This document shows, one piece after another, positions 26,619-36,005 of a stretch of DNA of 54,892 bases. Source of the DNA: Umbribacter vaginalis (GTDB taxonomy: Bacteria; Actinomycetota; Coriobacteriia; Coriobacteriales; Eggerthellaceae). Numbering within the stretch: the stretch's first letter is position 1; each line of letters starts with the position of its first letter. The stretch spans positions 1-54,892 of the forward strand of contig KQ959711.1 in the NCBI GenBank assembly GCA_001552935.1, written 5' to 3'. Made by a program: the position numbers and the translations under genes. The notes beneath the pieces were generated by a model, which was given only the letters and a program-made list of their open reading frames with translations, did no database searches and was not told the DNA's origin.

Positions 26619-29375
26619 ATGGCAGGATTTCTCTCAAAGTTGCTGACGTTTGGCGAAGGTCGTCAACTTAAAAATTATCAGGCTATAGCTGCAAAAATTA
26701 ACGATGCTGAACCATCGATGCAGCAGTTAAGCGACGAAGAATTACAGGCACTTACCAGTACATATCGTGAACGACTCGACGCAGGAGAAAAGCTTGATAA
26801 CTTGCTGGTAGAAGCTTTTGCTACGGTACGTGAAGCCAGTGTGCGTGTACTTGGCATGCGTCACTTCGATGTGCAGCTTATTGGTGGAATGGCTCTTAAT
26901 GCTGGTCAGATTGCCGAAATGAAAACTGGTGAAGGTAAAACACTCGTTTCAACCTTGGCTGGTTATCTGAATGCCCTTGAAGGTAAAAATGTTCATATTG
27001 TTACCGTCAACGATTATTTGGCTCGCCGCGACAGTGAAATTATGGGACGTTTGTACCGCTTCTTAGGTATGAAGGTAGGTCTCATTCAAAATAACATGCC
27101 ACCACTCTATAAAGATGCAGCTTATAAGGCAGATGTTACGTATGGAACGAACTCTGAGTTCGGTTTTGATTATCTGCGCGACAACATGGTAACGCGCGCT
27201 GATCAGCGAGTTCAGCGCGGTCATCACTTTGCAATTGTCGATGAGGTTGACTCAATCTTGATTGATGAGGCGCGTACACCGCTTATTATTTCAGGCGCTG
27301 GCAGTGAAGCGGCTGATATGTACAATCGTTTTGCTCGTGTTATGCCAGCGTTAAAGCGCGATGAAGACTTTGAAATGGACGAAGGCAAGCGCACGATTAA
27401 TACAACTGAATCGGGTCTAGAGCATATCGAACAGCTGCTTGACCTGGATATTTACTCAGACCCTTCAGGGCAGCTTGCTAACCATTTGCAACAGGCGCTG
27501 AAAGCGCAATTTATGTTTAAACGTGATGTTGACTATGTTGTAACACCTGAAGGCGAAGTTAAAATCGTTGACGAGTTTACGGGTCGTATCATGGAAGGTA
27601 GACGTTATTCAGAGGGCTTACACCAGGCGCTTGAAGCAAAAGAGCACGTGCGCATTCGTGAAGAAAACCAAACGCTTGCTACTATTACGTTGCAAAATTA
27701 CTTCCGTTTATACGATAAACTTTCTGGCATGACAGGTACTGCTATGACAGAAGATGCCGAGTTTAGAGAAATTTATAAATTGCCAGTAATGGCTATCCCG
27801 CCTAACAAACCCGTTATCCGTAAAGATCAAAACGACCAAATCTATCGAACTGTCGATGCTAAATTTAATGCTGTTGCCGATGAAATTGCAGATAGAAATG
27901 CAAAAGGACAGCCAGTTTTGGTTGGTACGGTATCGATTGAAAGCTCTGAGCGACTGTCGCGCTTGCTTGATAAGCGCGGTATTCGTCATGAAACACTGAA
28001 TGCAAAAAATCATGAACGCGAAGCGCATATTGTTGCCCAAGCAGGCCGTTTAGGTGCTGTTACGATTGCAACGAACATGGCTGGTCGTGGTACCGACATT
28101 TTGCTTGGCGGAAATCCAGAAGTTCTTGCTGATGATGCATTGCGCTTGCTTGGCTATAACCCTAGTTTGTTTGAGGGTGAAGTTCCTGAAGAGGGTGAGC
28201 TTCCTGCTCCTACGACTGCTCAGCGTGAGCTTGCATTGAGTGAAGCAAAGAAAATTTGCAACAAAGAAGCGGAACAGGTTATCGCTGCAGGTGGTTTGCT
28301 TGTTATTGGTACCGAGCGTCACGAATCACGCCGTATCGACAACCAGTTGCGTGGTCGTTCAGGGCGTCAGGGCGACCCAGGTGAAACGCAGTTTTACCTT
28401 TCGCTTGAAGACGATCTGATGCGCCGTTTTGGTGGCGATAAGATGGATCGAATTTCTGCTATGATGGCGCGCAGTTCACTTTCCGATAGCGAACCTATTC
28501 AAGCAACGATGGTATCAAAGGCCATAGAAAGCGCTCAGCGACAAGTAGAAACGATGCATTTTGCAGCTCGTAAGCATGTTTTGGAATACGACGACGTTAT
28601 GAATTTGCAGCGTACGGAAATTTACAAGGAGCGCAATGCCATTCTTGATGGTAAAGATATGACTGAGCGCATTCCAGAAATTATTCAAGACGTTGTACAA
28701 GAAGCAGTTCAGGAATATTGTCCTGCACGTGTTCCAAGCGACGACTGGGATGTTAAAGGGCTTGAAACATGGGTTGCAAATCTTACAGGCACGAGCGATT
28801 TTGTACTATCAGCGCTTGATCATGGCGACGACCCCGATGCAGTTGCCGAGTTCCTGATTGAACACTTGAAGAATATCCACGCTATGAAGCGCGAATCGGT
28901 GGGCGAAGAGATTATGAAAACTCTTGAAACTCAAGTTATGTTGCGCATTATTGATACGCGTTGGATGGCTCACCTGCAGGAAATGGATTACTTGCGAACA
29001 GGTATTGGCTTGCGTGCGCTTGCTCAGCGCGATCCATTAACAGAGTATCGCGAAGAAGCATATCTTGCGTTTAAGCATTTAACACAAAGTATGTATGAAG
29101 ATTATTTGCGTACTTTGTTGCGTTTGCAATTAGCTGTTCCTGAAGATGAAGAAGAAGAGGTATTGCCGCAGGCTGCAAGCCCCTTGCAAGGTAAAGTGCA
29201 GTATTCGTCTCCTGAAGCCGCACTTACCGGCGATGATGAGAAACCATCGAGCACATCGTCAACGGTCGTTAAAGATAAAGATGATCCTTACGCTCAAGCT
29301 GGACGTAATGATTTGTGCCCGTGTGGTTCTGGCTTAAAATACAAAAAATGTCACGGCAAAGATGCGCAAGAATAG
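26619..29375 (+). CDS. secA: Preprotein translocase ATPase SecA
   Basis: Motor ATPase driving preproteins through SecYEG, 918 residues. The ATG follows AAGGGA. Walker A is MKTGEGKT (about residue 101). The DEAD-like motif is DEVDSILIDEARTPLIISG (about residue 208). NMAGRGTDILLGG is in the second nucleotide-binding domain, followed by the HRIxxQLRGRxGRQGDPG-type motif, and a C-terminal zinc-binding SEC-C motif NDLCPCGSGLKYKKCHG. Length and order match canonical SecA1. The three large exported surface proteins in this window would be typical clients. prfB starts nine bases after the stop, so the two are probably co-transcribed. Confidence 0.98.
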   Translation: MAGFLSKLLTFGEGRQLKNYQAIAAKINDAEPSMQQLSDEELQALTSTYRERLDAGEKLDNLLVEAFATVREASVRVLGMRHFDVQLIGGMALNAGQIAEMKTGEGKTLVSTLAGYLNALEGKNVHIVTVNDYLARRDSEIMGRLYRFLGMKVGLIQNNMPPLYKDAAYKADVTYGTNSEFGFDYLRDNMVTRADQRVQRGHHFAIVDEVDSILIDEARTPLIISGAGSEAADMYNRFARVMPALKRDEDFEMDEGKRTINTTESGLEHIEQLLDLDIYSDPSGQLANHLQQALKAQFMFKRDVDYVVTPEGEVKIVDEFTGRIMEGRRYSEGLHQALEAKEHVRIREENQTLATITLQNYFRLYDKLSGMTGTAMTEDAEFREIYKLPVMAIPPNKPVIRKDQNDQIYRTVDAKFNAVADEIADRNAKGQPVLVGTVSIESSERLSRLLDKRGIRHETLNAKNHEREAHIVAQAGRLGAVTIATNMAGRGTDILLGGNPEVLADDALRLLGYNPSLFEGEVPEEGELPAPTTAQRELALSEAKKICNKEAEQVIAAGGLLVIGTERHESRRIDNQLRGRSGRQGDPGETQFYLSLEDDLMRRFGGDKMDRISAMMARSSLSDSEPIQATMVSKAIESAQRQVETMHFAARKHVLEYDDVMNLQRTEIYKERNAILDGKDMTERIPEIIQDVVQEAVQEYCPARVPSDDWDVKGLETWVANLTGTSDFVLSALDHGDDPDAVAEFLIEHLKNIHAMKRESVGEEIMKTLETQVMLRIIDTRWMAHLQEMDYLRTGIGLRALAQRDPLTEYREEAYLAFKHLTQSMYEDYLRTLLRLQLAVPEDEEEEVLPQAASPLQGKVQYSSPEAALTGDDEKPSSTSSTVVKDKDDPYAQAGRNDLCPCGSGLKYKKCHGKDAQE

Positions 29376-29384
29376 TGAGTAGGC

Positions 29385-30491
29385 GTGGAACTCGATAGTC
29401 AGCTGTTTTTGCAGCTTAGAAAGCGTCTTGATGATGCTGCAGAATTTTTGCACATTGATGATAAGAAGCGTATGCTTGCAAAGCTTGATGCACAGTCTTC
29501 TGAAGAGGGATTTTGGCAAGACGTTGTGAAAGCCCAAGAAATTTCCAAGCAAGCAGGTGTTTTGCGTGATAGTATTGCGCAATACACGCGTGCGTGTAGC
29601 TTGTTTGATGATGCGCATACTGCTTTTGAGCTTTCTTGCGAAGACGAAGCGTTTGCAGGCGAAGCAAGCAAGCTTACGAGTACGCTTCAAGAACAGATCG
29701 AGCAGCTTGAATTAACGTCGTGGTTTAGCGGTCGCTTCGATGCTGGTGATGCTATTCTCAGCATCAACCCAGGTCAGGGAGGCCTTGAAGCAAACGACTG
29801 GACGGATATGCTCTTTCAAATGTATCTGCGTTATGCGCAGCAAAAAGGCTGGCACACAAGCGTATTAGATGCAACCAGTTCAGAGGTTATAGGACTTGAT
29901 CGAGCAACTATTCAAATTGAAGGCTTGAACGCCTACGGTATGTTGCGAAGCGAAATTGGAGTGCATCGCCTGGTGCGCATTTCGCCAACCGACGAAAAGC
30001 AGCGCCGTCATACCACCTTTGCAAGTGTGGAAGTACTGCCAGTTTTACCTGATGAAGTTGAAGTTAATATTAATCCTGCGGATGTTCGCGTTGATGTGTA
30101 TCGCTCAAGTGGCCCTGGTGGGCAGTGCGTAAATACCACTGATTCGGCAGTTCGTCTGACGCACATTCCAACAGGTTTAGTAGTGACGTGCCAAAACCAA
30201 AAGTCGCAATTACAAAATAAAGAGGCTGCGTTTCGCGTTTTGCGCGCGCGCCTCTATGAGCTTGAAGCGCAAAAGCGCGCTGAAAAACTTGACGAGCTGC
30301 GTGGTGAACGTCATGAAAATTCGTTTGGATCGCAAATTCGCAATTATGTTTTATATCCGTATCAGCTGGTAAAAGACTTGCGAAGTGGTGTTGAGACGGG
30401 AAACGTTGATGCCGTGTTACAAGGTGATATTGACGCCTTTGTTATTGGATACCATAAGTGGAATGCAGCTCGCGATACACAAGGCAAATAG
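29385..30491 (+). CDS. prfB: Peptide chain release factor 2
   Basis: Class I release factor for UGA/UAA stops, 368 residues. It starts at GTG nine bases after secA, with a weak site (GAGTAGG). The catalytic GGQ is at residues 245-247 in SGPGGQCVNTTDSAVRLTH, which is unmistakable. The stop-codon recognition tripeptide, SPF in standard RF2, reads SPT here (residues 200-202, ISPTDEKQRRHTTF), which is unusual. It is clearly not RF1, which would have PAT/PxT in a different context, since the surrounding RRHTTFASVEVLP is RF2-like. No programmed +1 frameshift site with an in-frame UGA is present near the N-terminus, so RF2 autoregulation seems absent. Confidence 0.95.
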   Translation: MELDSQLFLQLRKRLDDAAEFLHIDDKKRMLAKLDAQSSEEGFWQDVVKAQEISKQAGVLRDSIAQYTRACSLFDDAHTAFELSCEDEAFAGEASKLTSTLQEQIEQLELTSWFSGRFDAGDAILSINPGQGGLEANDWTDMLFQMYLRYAQQKGWHTSVLDATSSEVIGLDRATIQIEGLNAYGMLRSEIGVHRLVRISPTDEKQRRHTTFASVEVLPVLPDEVEVNINPADVRVDVYRSSGPGGQCVNTTDSAVRLTHIPTGLVVTCQNQKSQLQNKEAAFRVLRARLYELEAQKRAEKLDELRGERHENSFGSQIRNYVLYPYQLVKDLRSGVETGNVDAVLQGDIDAFVIGYHKWNAARDTQGK

Positions 30492-30928
30492 TACACAAAT
30501 TGAGTAGTGTACGTGCAAGCAGTATAGAAAATATGCACGTTATATAACAAGCAATACACACCATACTTACATGCAGTATGTTTGGTGTTTATGAGTTTCA
30601 TATTGTGCGCGTGGTCTTTTTTGTTTGTATGAACATTTTGAATTGAGTATGTTCTCGCTCTATAGTTAATCTTGCTTGTATATGCGTCTGTATTCTGTAA
30701 GCATCTGTTATGGGTAGCGGTATTGAAATATATGTTTTATACTCCATAGCTTGCTTGTTAGGCAAAGTTGTAAGCTGTTGTATACCTATTTGCTGGTATT
30801 ATAGTTGCAAGCATAAGGTTTTGTATGCGATCTGAAACGCCTGCAAAATTGTGTAGCTTATAAGCTGCATGTTTGCTTCCCGAGCACGTTATTTCATGGT
30901 GATATACGAATTTTGCCGAGGAGTGGTT
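30492..30928. other. Intergenic region with nested inverted repeats
   Basis: There is no gene in about 440 bases. GTACAC/GTGTAC (30491-30512), ACGTGCA/TGCACGT (30511-30540) and an imperfect ACACCATACT/AGTATGTTTGGTGT hairpin (30557-30588) follow prfB in succession. The last may be its terminator, though the T-run is short. The rest is AT-rich leader of the nfeD-like gene. Confidence 0.45.
30778..30805 (+). promoter_or_regulatory. Candidate sigma-70-type promoter of the nfeD/SPFH pair
   Basis: TTGTAT (30778-30783) and TATAGT (30800-30805) are separated by 16 bases. This would give a transcript start near 30812, leaving a leader of about 115 bases. Confidence 0.35.
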
Positions 30929-31435
30929 ATGGAAATTCAGCAGGATACTCTCATTATTTTTTGGCTTGCGCTTGCTCTTATTATGGGCGTTGCTGAAGCG
31001 CTTTCAATTAACTTAATTACTGTTTGGTTTGTTGTAGGTGCTCTTATTGCGTTTTTGAGTAATATTTTAGGAGCAACGCTCATTGTACAAGCAGCTCTTT
31101 TTTTGGTTGTTTCCCTTATTGGTTGTATTTTGTTTCGACCGTATGTGCGACGTCGCCTTAAACAGCCTGTTCAAGAGGGCGATGATTTAATGATAGGGCG
31201 TATTGCGAAGGTTATTGAAGATATTGACCCTAATAAACAAACAGGGCGTGTACGCACGGCCGATCGCATTACGTGGATGGCTATCTCGCAAGACGGATCG
31301 TTTATACCTGCAGGATCGCACGTTCGTGTGCACGGGCACGATTCCATTAAGCTGATTGTTTCGCGTTGTTCAGACGATCAAGGCAAAGAGCTTGATGAAA
31401 TTCTTGCAAACCATTCAGCGCCCTATATGTCGTAG
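30929..31435 (+). CDS. NfeD-family membrane protein (short form)
   Basis: Small membrane protein of 168 residues. The ATG at 30929 follows GAGGAG; the longer frame from 30869 lacks a site. Two or three transmembrane helices lie within residues 8-75 (IIFWLALALIMGVAEAL and LIVQAALFLVVSLIGCILF). The C-terminal part (about 90-155) is the soluble OB-fold typical of NfeD (GRIAKVIEDID, GRVRTADRITWMAIS, VRVHGHDSIKLIV). No ClpP-like protease domain is present, so this is the short NfeD1b type. It lies 54 bases upstream of an SPFH/stomatin gene. NfeD and SPFH proteins are a known conserved pair organising membrane microdomains and quality control. Confidence 0.9.
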   Translation: MEIQQDTLIIFWLALALIMGVAEALSINLITVWFVVGALIAFLSNILGATLIVQAALFLVVSLIGCILFRPYVRRRLKQPVQEGDDLMIGRIAKVIEDIDPNKQTGRVRTADRITWMAISQDGSFIPAGSHVRVHGHDSIKLIVSRCSDDQGKELDEILANHSAPYMS

Positions 31436-31489
31436 CGTGCGTGCACGCTGCAAACTGTTGTAAAAACCATCTTGAAAGGAGATGTTGCG

Positions 31490-32467
31490 ATGCTGGTTAT
31501 TATTGTCCTTATACTTATCTTTGTCTTTTTTTGTTTGTCATGCATCAAAGTTGTGCCTCAAGCAGAAAAGATGGTTATCGAGCGTTTAGGCTCATATCTC
31601 ACCACGTGGGACAACGGTTTGCACGTTAAGCTGCCGTTTATCGACCGCGTGCGCGCACACGTAAGCGTCAAAGAGCAAGTGTCAGACTTCCCACCGCAGC
31701 CTGTTATTACTAAAGACAATGTTACGATGTCAATCGACTCGATCATTTACTTCAAGATTATGGATCCGCGTTTGTATTGCTATGGTGTTGAGCGACCGAT
31801 TACCGCCATTGAAAATCTTACTGCGACAACGCTTCGTAATATTATTGGCGATTTAGACTTAGATACAACACTTGTGTCGCGCGATACTATCAATTCACAA
31901 ATGCGCGCTATTTTGGATGAAGCTACTGATGCGTGGGGTATTAAAGTAAATCGTGTAGAAGTGAAAAATATTACTCCACCTGCAGCAATTCAGCAAGCTA
32001 TGGAAAAGCAAATGAAAGCTGAGCGCGAAAAGCGTGAAGCGGTGTTGTTAGCGGAAGGTCAAAAGCAAAGCGCTATCACGATTGCCGAAGGTCAAAAGCA
32101 AGCACAAATTTTAGCCGCAGAGGCACAAAAGCAAATGGTTATTCTTGCTGCAGAAGCCGAGCGCGAGCGTCAAATTCGTGAAGCGGAAGGTCACGCGCAG
32201 GCAATTCGCAGCGTGCAGGAAGCGCAAGCAGCTGGTATTGAGATGATTAAGAACGCTGGAGCTGATTCCTCGGTATTAACGCTACAAGCGTATGAAGCAC
32301 TGAAAGAAGTGTCAAAAGGTCAAGCAACCAAGCTGATTATTCCGTCAAATTTGCAAGGTTTAGCAGGTCTTGCGGCTTCGCTGAAAGAAGTGGTAAGCGA
32401 TGGTACGCACGCTGTGCAAGCAGACAAGCCATCCGTACCTGCTGATACGAAGCATACGAAAGCGTAA
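31490..32467 (+). CDS. SPFH/Band 7 (stomatin/prohibitin-like, QmcA type) membrane protein
   Basis: Membrane scaffold of 325 residues. The ATG at 31490 follows AAAGGAGATG. One N-terminal transmembrane helix (residues 2-17) precedes the Band 7 domain (PQAEKMVIERLGSY, LPFIDRV, VKEQVSDFPPQPVITKDNV, RNIIGDLDLDTTLVSRD, GIKVNRVEVKNI). A long Ala/Glu/Gln helix follows (about 175-250, AEREKREAVLLAEGQKQSA), then a hydrophobic stretch (LQGLAGLAASL). It probably oligomerises as a cage or ring at the membrane with its NfeD partner encoded just upstream. A strong terminator follows the stop. Confidence 0.93.
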   Translation: MLVIIVLILIFVFFCLSCIKVVPQAEKMVIERLGSYLTTWDNGLHVKLPFIDRVRAHVSVKEQVSDFPPQPVITKDNVTMSIDSIIYFKIMDPRLYCYGVERPITAIENLTATTLRNIIGDLDLDTTLVSRDTINSQMRAILDEATDAWGIKVNRVEVKNITPPAAIQQAMEKQMKAEREKREAVLLAEGQKQSAITIAEGQKQAQILAAEAQKQMVILAAEAERERQIREAEGHAQAIRSVQEAQAAGIEMIKNAGADSSVLTLQAYEALKEVSKGQATKLIIPSNLQGLAGLAASLKEVVSDGTHAVQADKPSVPADTKHTKA

Positions 32468-32493
32468 CGTCGCAAACATACACAGCGCACTAC

Positions 32494-32529
32494 ACGTGCA
32501 AGGCATTTCGGTGTCTTGCACGTTTTTTT
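32494..32529 (+). terminator. Rho-independent terminator of the nfeD/SPFH operon
   Basis: A 12-pair stem (ACGTGCAAGGCA with TGTCTTGCACGT, one G-U) has a six-base loop and is followed by a run of seven T. Confidence 0.92.
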
Positions 32530-32667
32530 ATGCGCCGCATACGTGATTGTAAATTTTGCATTTCTAGATAGTGCTTAGCTCCTGTTTATGTTCGGAAGCA
32601 TTCTATAATGGCATTATTGTGCATGATGCTTGTGTTTCGGCGCAAGCAACGATCTTAAGGGGTTTCC

Positions 32668-35600
32668 ATGGCACATTCAAGAAACACTGATTCGCACTGC
32701 GTGCATGCAGTGTCTGAACAAGGGAAATGCGTTGCTTCCGAGAACGCAGCTGGTCAAGGGAAGAACGCAGCTTCTGAACCCACAACTGAGCAGGGGAAGG
32801 GCGCTACTTCCAATCACGCTTTTGAGCACTCGTTTGCTCAGGCTCCTAAGCAGGAAGAAAGCCCTCGTTCTGAATACACACCTGAACAGGTATCTGAACA
32901 GGAGCAAAGCGCATCTCATGCTCAGCTGCATGAAAGCGATACGCTGTTGCGTTCACCGCTTAATCATGTTGATATTCCTGAACAGCTGCGCGAATCTATG
33001 ACGTTATTTTTACGTCTTATTCGCCGTGTGATTTCAGAATACGATCATAGTTTGCGCAATGTATTTGATACGTTGCTTGCCGATTTTGTAGAAGCTGACA
33101 ATTATGCGCGTTTGCATGACGCAAAACCATGGGAAACTCAAACATCCGCTGCAAACTCTGCCACTCAGCAGGCCTCTAGCACTGCAACATCCCAGCTTGG
33201 CCCATCTGCCGCTAAAAGCGATACCTACACATGCGCAGCGTTCGAGCGTGCTATGAACACCATTGCTTCACTTGAATTACACCAGGCAATCATGCTGGCA
33301 CGCGCTTTTACGACATATTTTCATCTTGCAAATTTATGCGAAGAACATTACCGCGTAAGCGCTCTACGCGCTCGCGAAAAGGATATTCCCGTGTCGCGCG
33401 CTCACAATACGGGCGTGAGTTCCAATAACGATTTGAATGCTGCATACGAGGAATTAAGCGAGCAATGCGGCTCTCACGAGGCTAAACGCATTCTTACGAA
33501 CTTGGAATTTCATCCTGTATTTACCGCGCATCCTACTGAGGCGCGCCGCAAAACAGTTGAAGTGCGTATTCGCAGCATTGCAGCATTGCTTGAACAGCGT
33601 GCCTCGTTAGGTGGCCCGTCGCTTGCCGAAAACGAGCGCCGCATGCTTGAGGAAATCGACGCGCTTTTGCGCACATCACCTATTGGTGTAAAAAAACCAA
33701 CACCTGTTCAGGAAGCTGATACTATTATTGACGTGTTCGACCATACGCTTTTTAACATGGTAGCTGATGTGTATCGTCGCTTTGACGATTGGGAATTGGG
33801 GGATGATGCTGGCTGTGTGTCCCCGGTATGCCCTGCCTTTTTCAAGCCTGGCAGCTGGATTGGAACCGACCGCGACGGCAATCCCAACGTAACGGCGCAG
33901 GTAAGCCGTGTAGTTGCTGAAAAATTCCGCGTGCATATGCTTGAAACGCTCGCAAGTGCCACGCGCGCTATTGCAGCAACGTTAACGCTTGACGCCGTTT
34001 CAACGCCAGCTTCAAGCGATGTGCGCGCCTTGTGGAAACGTCATGTTGAAATGAGCGAAGATCTTCCTGCGCGCACGCCAGCGCTTTCAACAAATGAGCT
34101 GCACCGTGCTGTGTTATACGCCATTGAACTGCGCCTTCGCGCAACTATCGACCGCAAAGCCGACATGTTATATGCTTCGGCGCAAGACTACATTAACGAT
34201 TTGCGTATCGTGCAAAATTCACTGGTCGCGGCTGGCGCCTATCGTGAGGCTTATGGCGCGCTCCAGCGCCTAATCTGGCAGGCACAAACCTTTGGATTTT
34301 CCATGGTTGAAATGGAGTTTCGTCAGCATTCATTGGTTCATGAACGCGCTTTGGCTGACCTTCGCGCTCACGCTCACGACGATGAAAGCGCCTTGCAACC
34401 TATGACGCGTGAAGTGCTCGATACGTTTCGCGCTATCGCTTCAATTCAGCGCAAAAGCGGCGTAAACGCTGCGCGGCGCTACATTATCTCCTTTACGAAA
34501 TCGGCGCAGCATGTGCAAGATGTGTATACGCTTGCACGCATGGCGTTTGCGTGCGAAGCTGACATGCCAACACTTGATGTTATTCCCTTATTCGAACAAG
34601 TAGAAGACTTGGAAAACGCAATCGATACACTCAATGGCATTATTAAACTTCCGTGTGTTCAAAAGCGTCTTGACGAAACAAATCATCGCTTTGAAGTTAT
34701 GCTTGGTTATTCTGATTCCTCAAAAGATGCAGGTCCAACATCGGCAACCTTGGTTCTGCACAAAACGCAGCAAAGCATAGCGCAGTGGGCGAGTGAGCAC
34801 AATATCAATCTTGTGTTGATGCACGGGCGTGGTGGCGCGGTTGGACGCGGGGGAGGCCCAGCTAATCGTGCGGTTCTTGCTCAACCCAAGGGGTCGGTTA
34901 ATGCGTTTTTTAAACTAACAGAACAAGGTGAAGTTATTTTTGCACGCTATGGTGACCCTGTGCTTGCACGTCGTCATGTGGAATCAGTTGCTGGCGCTAC
35001 GCTTTTGCAATCAGCACCCTCTGTCGAGGCGCTGAATACTACGGCAATGATAAACTACCAGTCGCTGGCCGATGAGCTGGAGGAATCATCTAAGCAGCAC
35101 TATTTGGATCTTATTCACACTGAAGGATTTGCGGAATGGTTCTCGGTAGTAACACCGCTTACTGAAATTGGTCTTATGCCTATTGGTAGTAGACCTGCAA
35201 AACGTAATTTAGGAGCAAGCTCTTTGGACGATTTGCGTGCGATTCCGTGGATTTTTTCCTGGTCGCAAGCGCGCACGAACCTTGCTGCGTGGTATGGGCT
35301 TGGCTGGGCATGTCAGCAGCTTGGCTCACTTGAGCGCCTGCAAAGTGCGTATAAAAATTGGCCGCTGTTCACCACGTTTATCGACAACATCGAGATGTCA
35401 CTTGCAAAAACCGACATACGGCTTGCTGAACGCTATCTTGCGTTGGGCAATCGCAGCGACTTGTCTACTTTGGTGTTAGATGAAATGAAACGCACGCTGC
35501 AATGGGTGCTGTCGATTACGGGCAATCGATGGCCGCTTGAAAAGCGCCGCGTGCTTGGCCCGCTTATTCGCAGTAGAACGCCGTTTGTAAACGTGCTCTC

Positions 35601-35736
35601 TGCGATGCAAGTGTGCGCTTTGGAACAGTTGCGCCAGCATCACGATACGCTGAGCGCCGAGGAACTACACGATTATACGTACCTCATTTTATGTACGGTA
35701 TCAGGAGTTGCTGCAGGCTTGCAAAACACCGGTTAA
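32668..35736 (+). CDS. ppc: Phosphoenolpyruvate carboxylase
   Basis: Anaplerotic enzyme converting PEP and bicarbonate to oxaloacetate, 1022 residues. The ATG follows AAGGGG. The catalytic His is residue 288 in FTAHPTEARR. GYSDSSKDAG, LMHGRGGAVGRGGGP (the glycine-rich PEP loop), and FSWSQARTNLAAWYGLG are all diagnostic. The C-terminus ends in NTG as in other PEPCs. The first 90 or so residues are a low-complexity extension not seen in usual enzymes. It includes three 12-residue tandem repeats starting QGK (residues 18-53). A second small insertion (Ala/Ser/Thr) lies near residues 155-190. A terminator follows. Confidence 0.97.
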   Translation: MAHSRNTDSHCVHAVSEQGKCVASENAAGQGKNAASEPTTEQGKGATSNHAFEHSFAQAPKQEESPRSEYTPEQVSEQEQSASHAQLHESDTLLRSPLNHVDIPEQLRESMTLFLRLIRRVISEYDHSLRNVFDTLLADFVEADNYARLHDAKPWETQTSAANSATQQASSTATSQLGPSAAKSDTYTCAAFERAMNTIASLELHQAIMLARAFTTYFHLANLCEEHYRVSALRAREKDIPVSRAHNTGVSSNNDLNAAYEELSEQCGSHEAKRILTNLEFHPVFTAHPTEARRKTVEVRIRSIAALLEQRASLGGPSLAENERRMLEEIDALLRTSPIGVKKPTPVQEADTIIDVFDHTLFNMVADVYRRFDDWELGDDAGCVSPVCPAFFKPGSWIGTDRDGNPNVTAQVSRVVAEKFRVHMLETLASATRAIAATLTLDAVSTPASSDVRALWKRHVEMSEDLPARTPALSTNELHRAVLYAIELRLRATIDRKADMLYASAQDYINDLRIVQNSLVAAGAYREAYGALQRLIWQAQTFGFSMVEMEFRQHSLVHERALADLRAHAHDDESALQPMTREVLDTFRAIASIQRKSGVNAARRYIISFTKSAQHVQDVYTLARMAFACEADMPTLDVIPLFEQVEDLENAIDTLNGIIKLPCVQKRLDETNHRFEVMLGYSDSSKDAGPTSATLVLHKTQQSIAQWASEHNINLVLMHGRGGAVGRGGGPANRAVLAQPKGSVNAFFKLTEQGEVIFARYGDPVLARRHVESVAGATLLQSAPSVEALNTTAMINYQSLADELEESSKQHYLDLIHTEGFAEWFSVVTPLTEIGLMPIGSRPAKRNLGASSLDDLRAIPWIFSWSQARTNLAAWYGLGWACQQLGSLERLQSAYKNWPLFTTFIDNIEMSLAKTDIRLAERYLALGNRSDLSTLVLDEMKRTLQWVLSITGNRWPLEKRRVLGPLIRSRTPFVNVLSAMQVCALEQLRQHHDTLSAEELHDYTYLILCTVSGVAAGLQNTG

Positions 35737-35851
35737 GTGCCTTGTGGCTGTTCGTTTCTGGATGTATGTTCTTCCTTGTGCGTATGTCTTACGTGCGCAC
35801 ATTTCTTGCGATGTGAAAATACCATCGTCATATAAAATAAAGCCGTTATAC

Positions 35852-35886
35852 AAATAGCACCGTCGCAACGACGATGCTATTTTTTT
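35852..35886 (+). terminator. Rho-independent terminator of ppc
   Basis: The stem AAATAGCA plus CGTCG pairs with CGACG plus TGCTATTT around loop CAA, with one mismatch. Seven T follow. Confidence 0.88.
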
Positions 35887-35903
35887 GTGCGAAGCGAAAT
35901 GTG

Positions 35904-35963
35904 AAACAAGCAGCTCGTTCGTACATAAGCATAAAACAAGCAGCCTGTTCATACGTATACATG
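35904..35963. repeat. Two direct copies of a 30-base repeat
   Basis: Copies at 35904-35933 and 35934-35963 both begin AAACAAGCAGC, continue with (C/T)(C/T/G)GTTC(A/G)TAC and diverge toward the end. The second copy overlaps the left arm of the hairpin at 35942-35971. Confidence 0.55.
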
Positions 35964-35971
35964 AACAGGCT
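35942..35971 (-). terminator. Hairpin terminator of the minus-strand symporter gene
   Basis: A perfect 11-base stem (AGCCTGTTCAT with ATGAACAGGCT) has an eight-base loop. On the minus strand it is followed by GCTTGTTTTATG, a poor but T-rich tail. It lies 35 bases after the symporter stop. Confidence 0.6.
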
Positions 35972-36005
35972 GGTTAGTAGTTTAAAACCTACACGCACGT
36001 GGAAC

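Noticed and set aside
29385-29470. Programmed +1 frameshift in prfB
   Set aside because: The reading frame is continuous from the GTG and no in-frame UGA with the usual upstream SD-like element is present.
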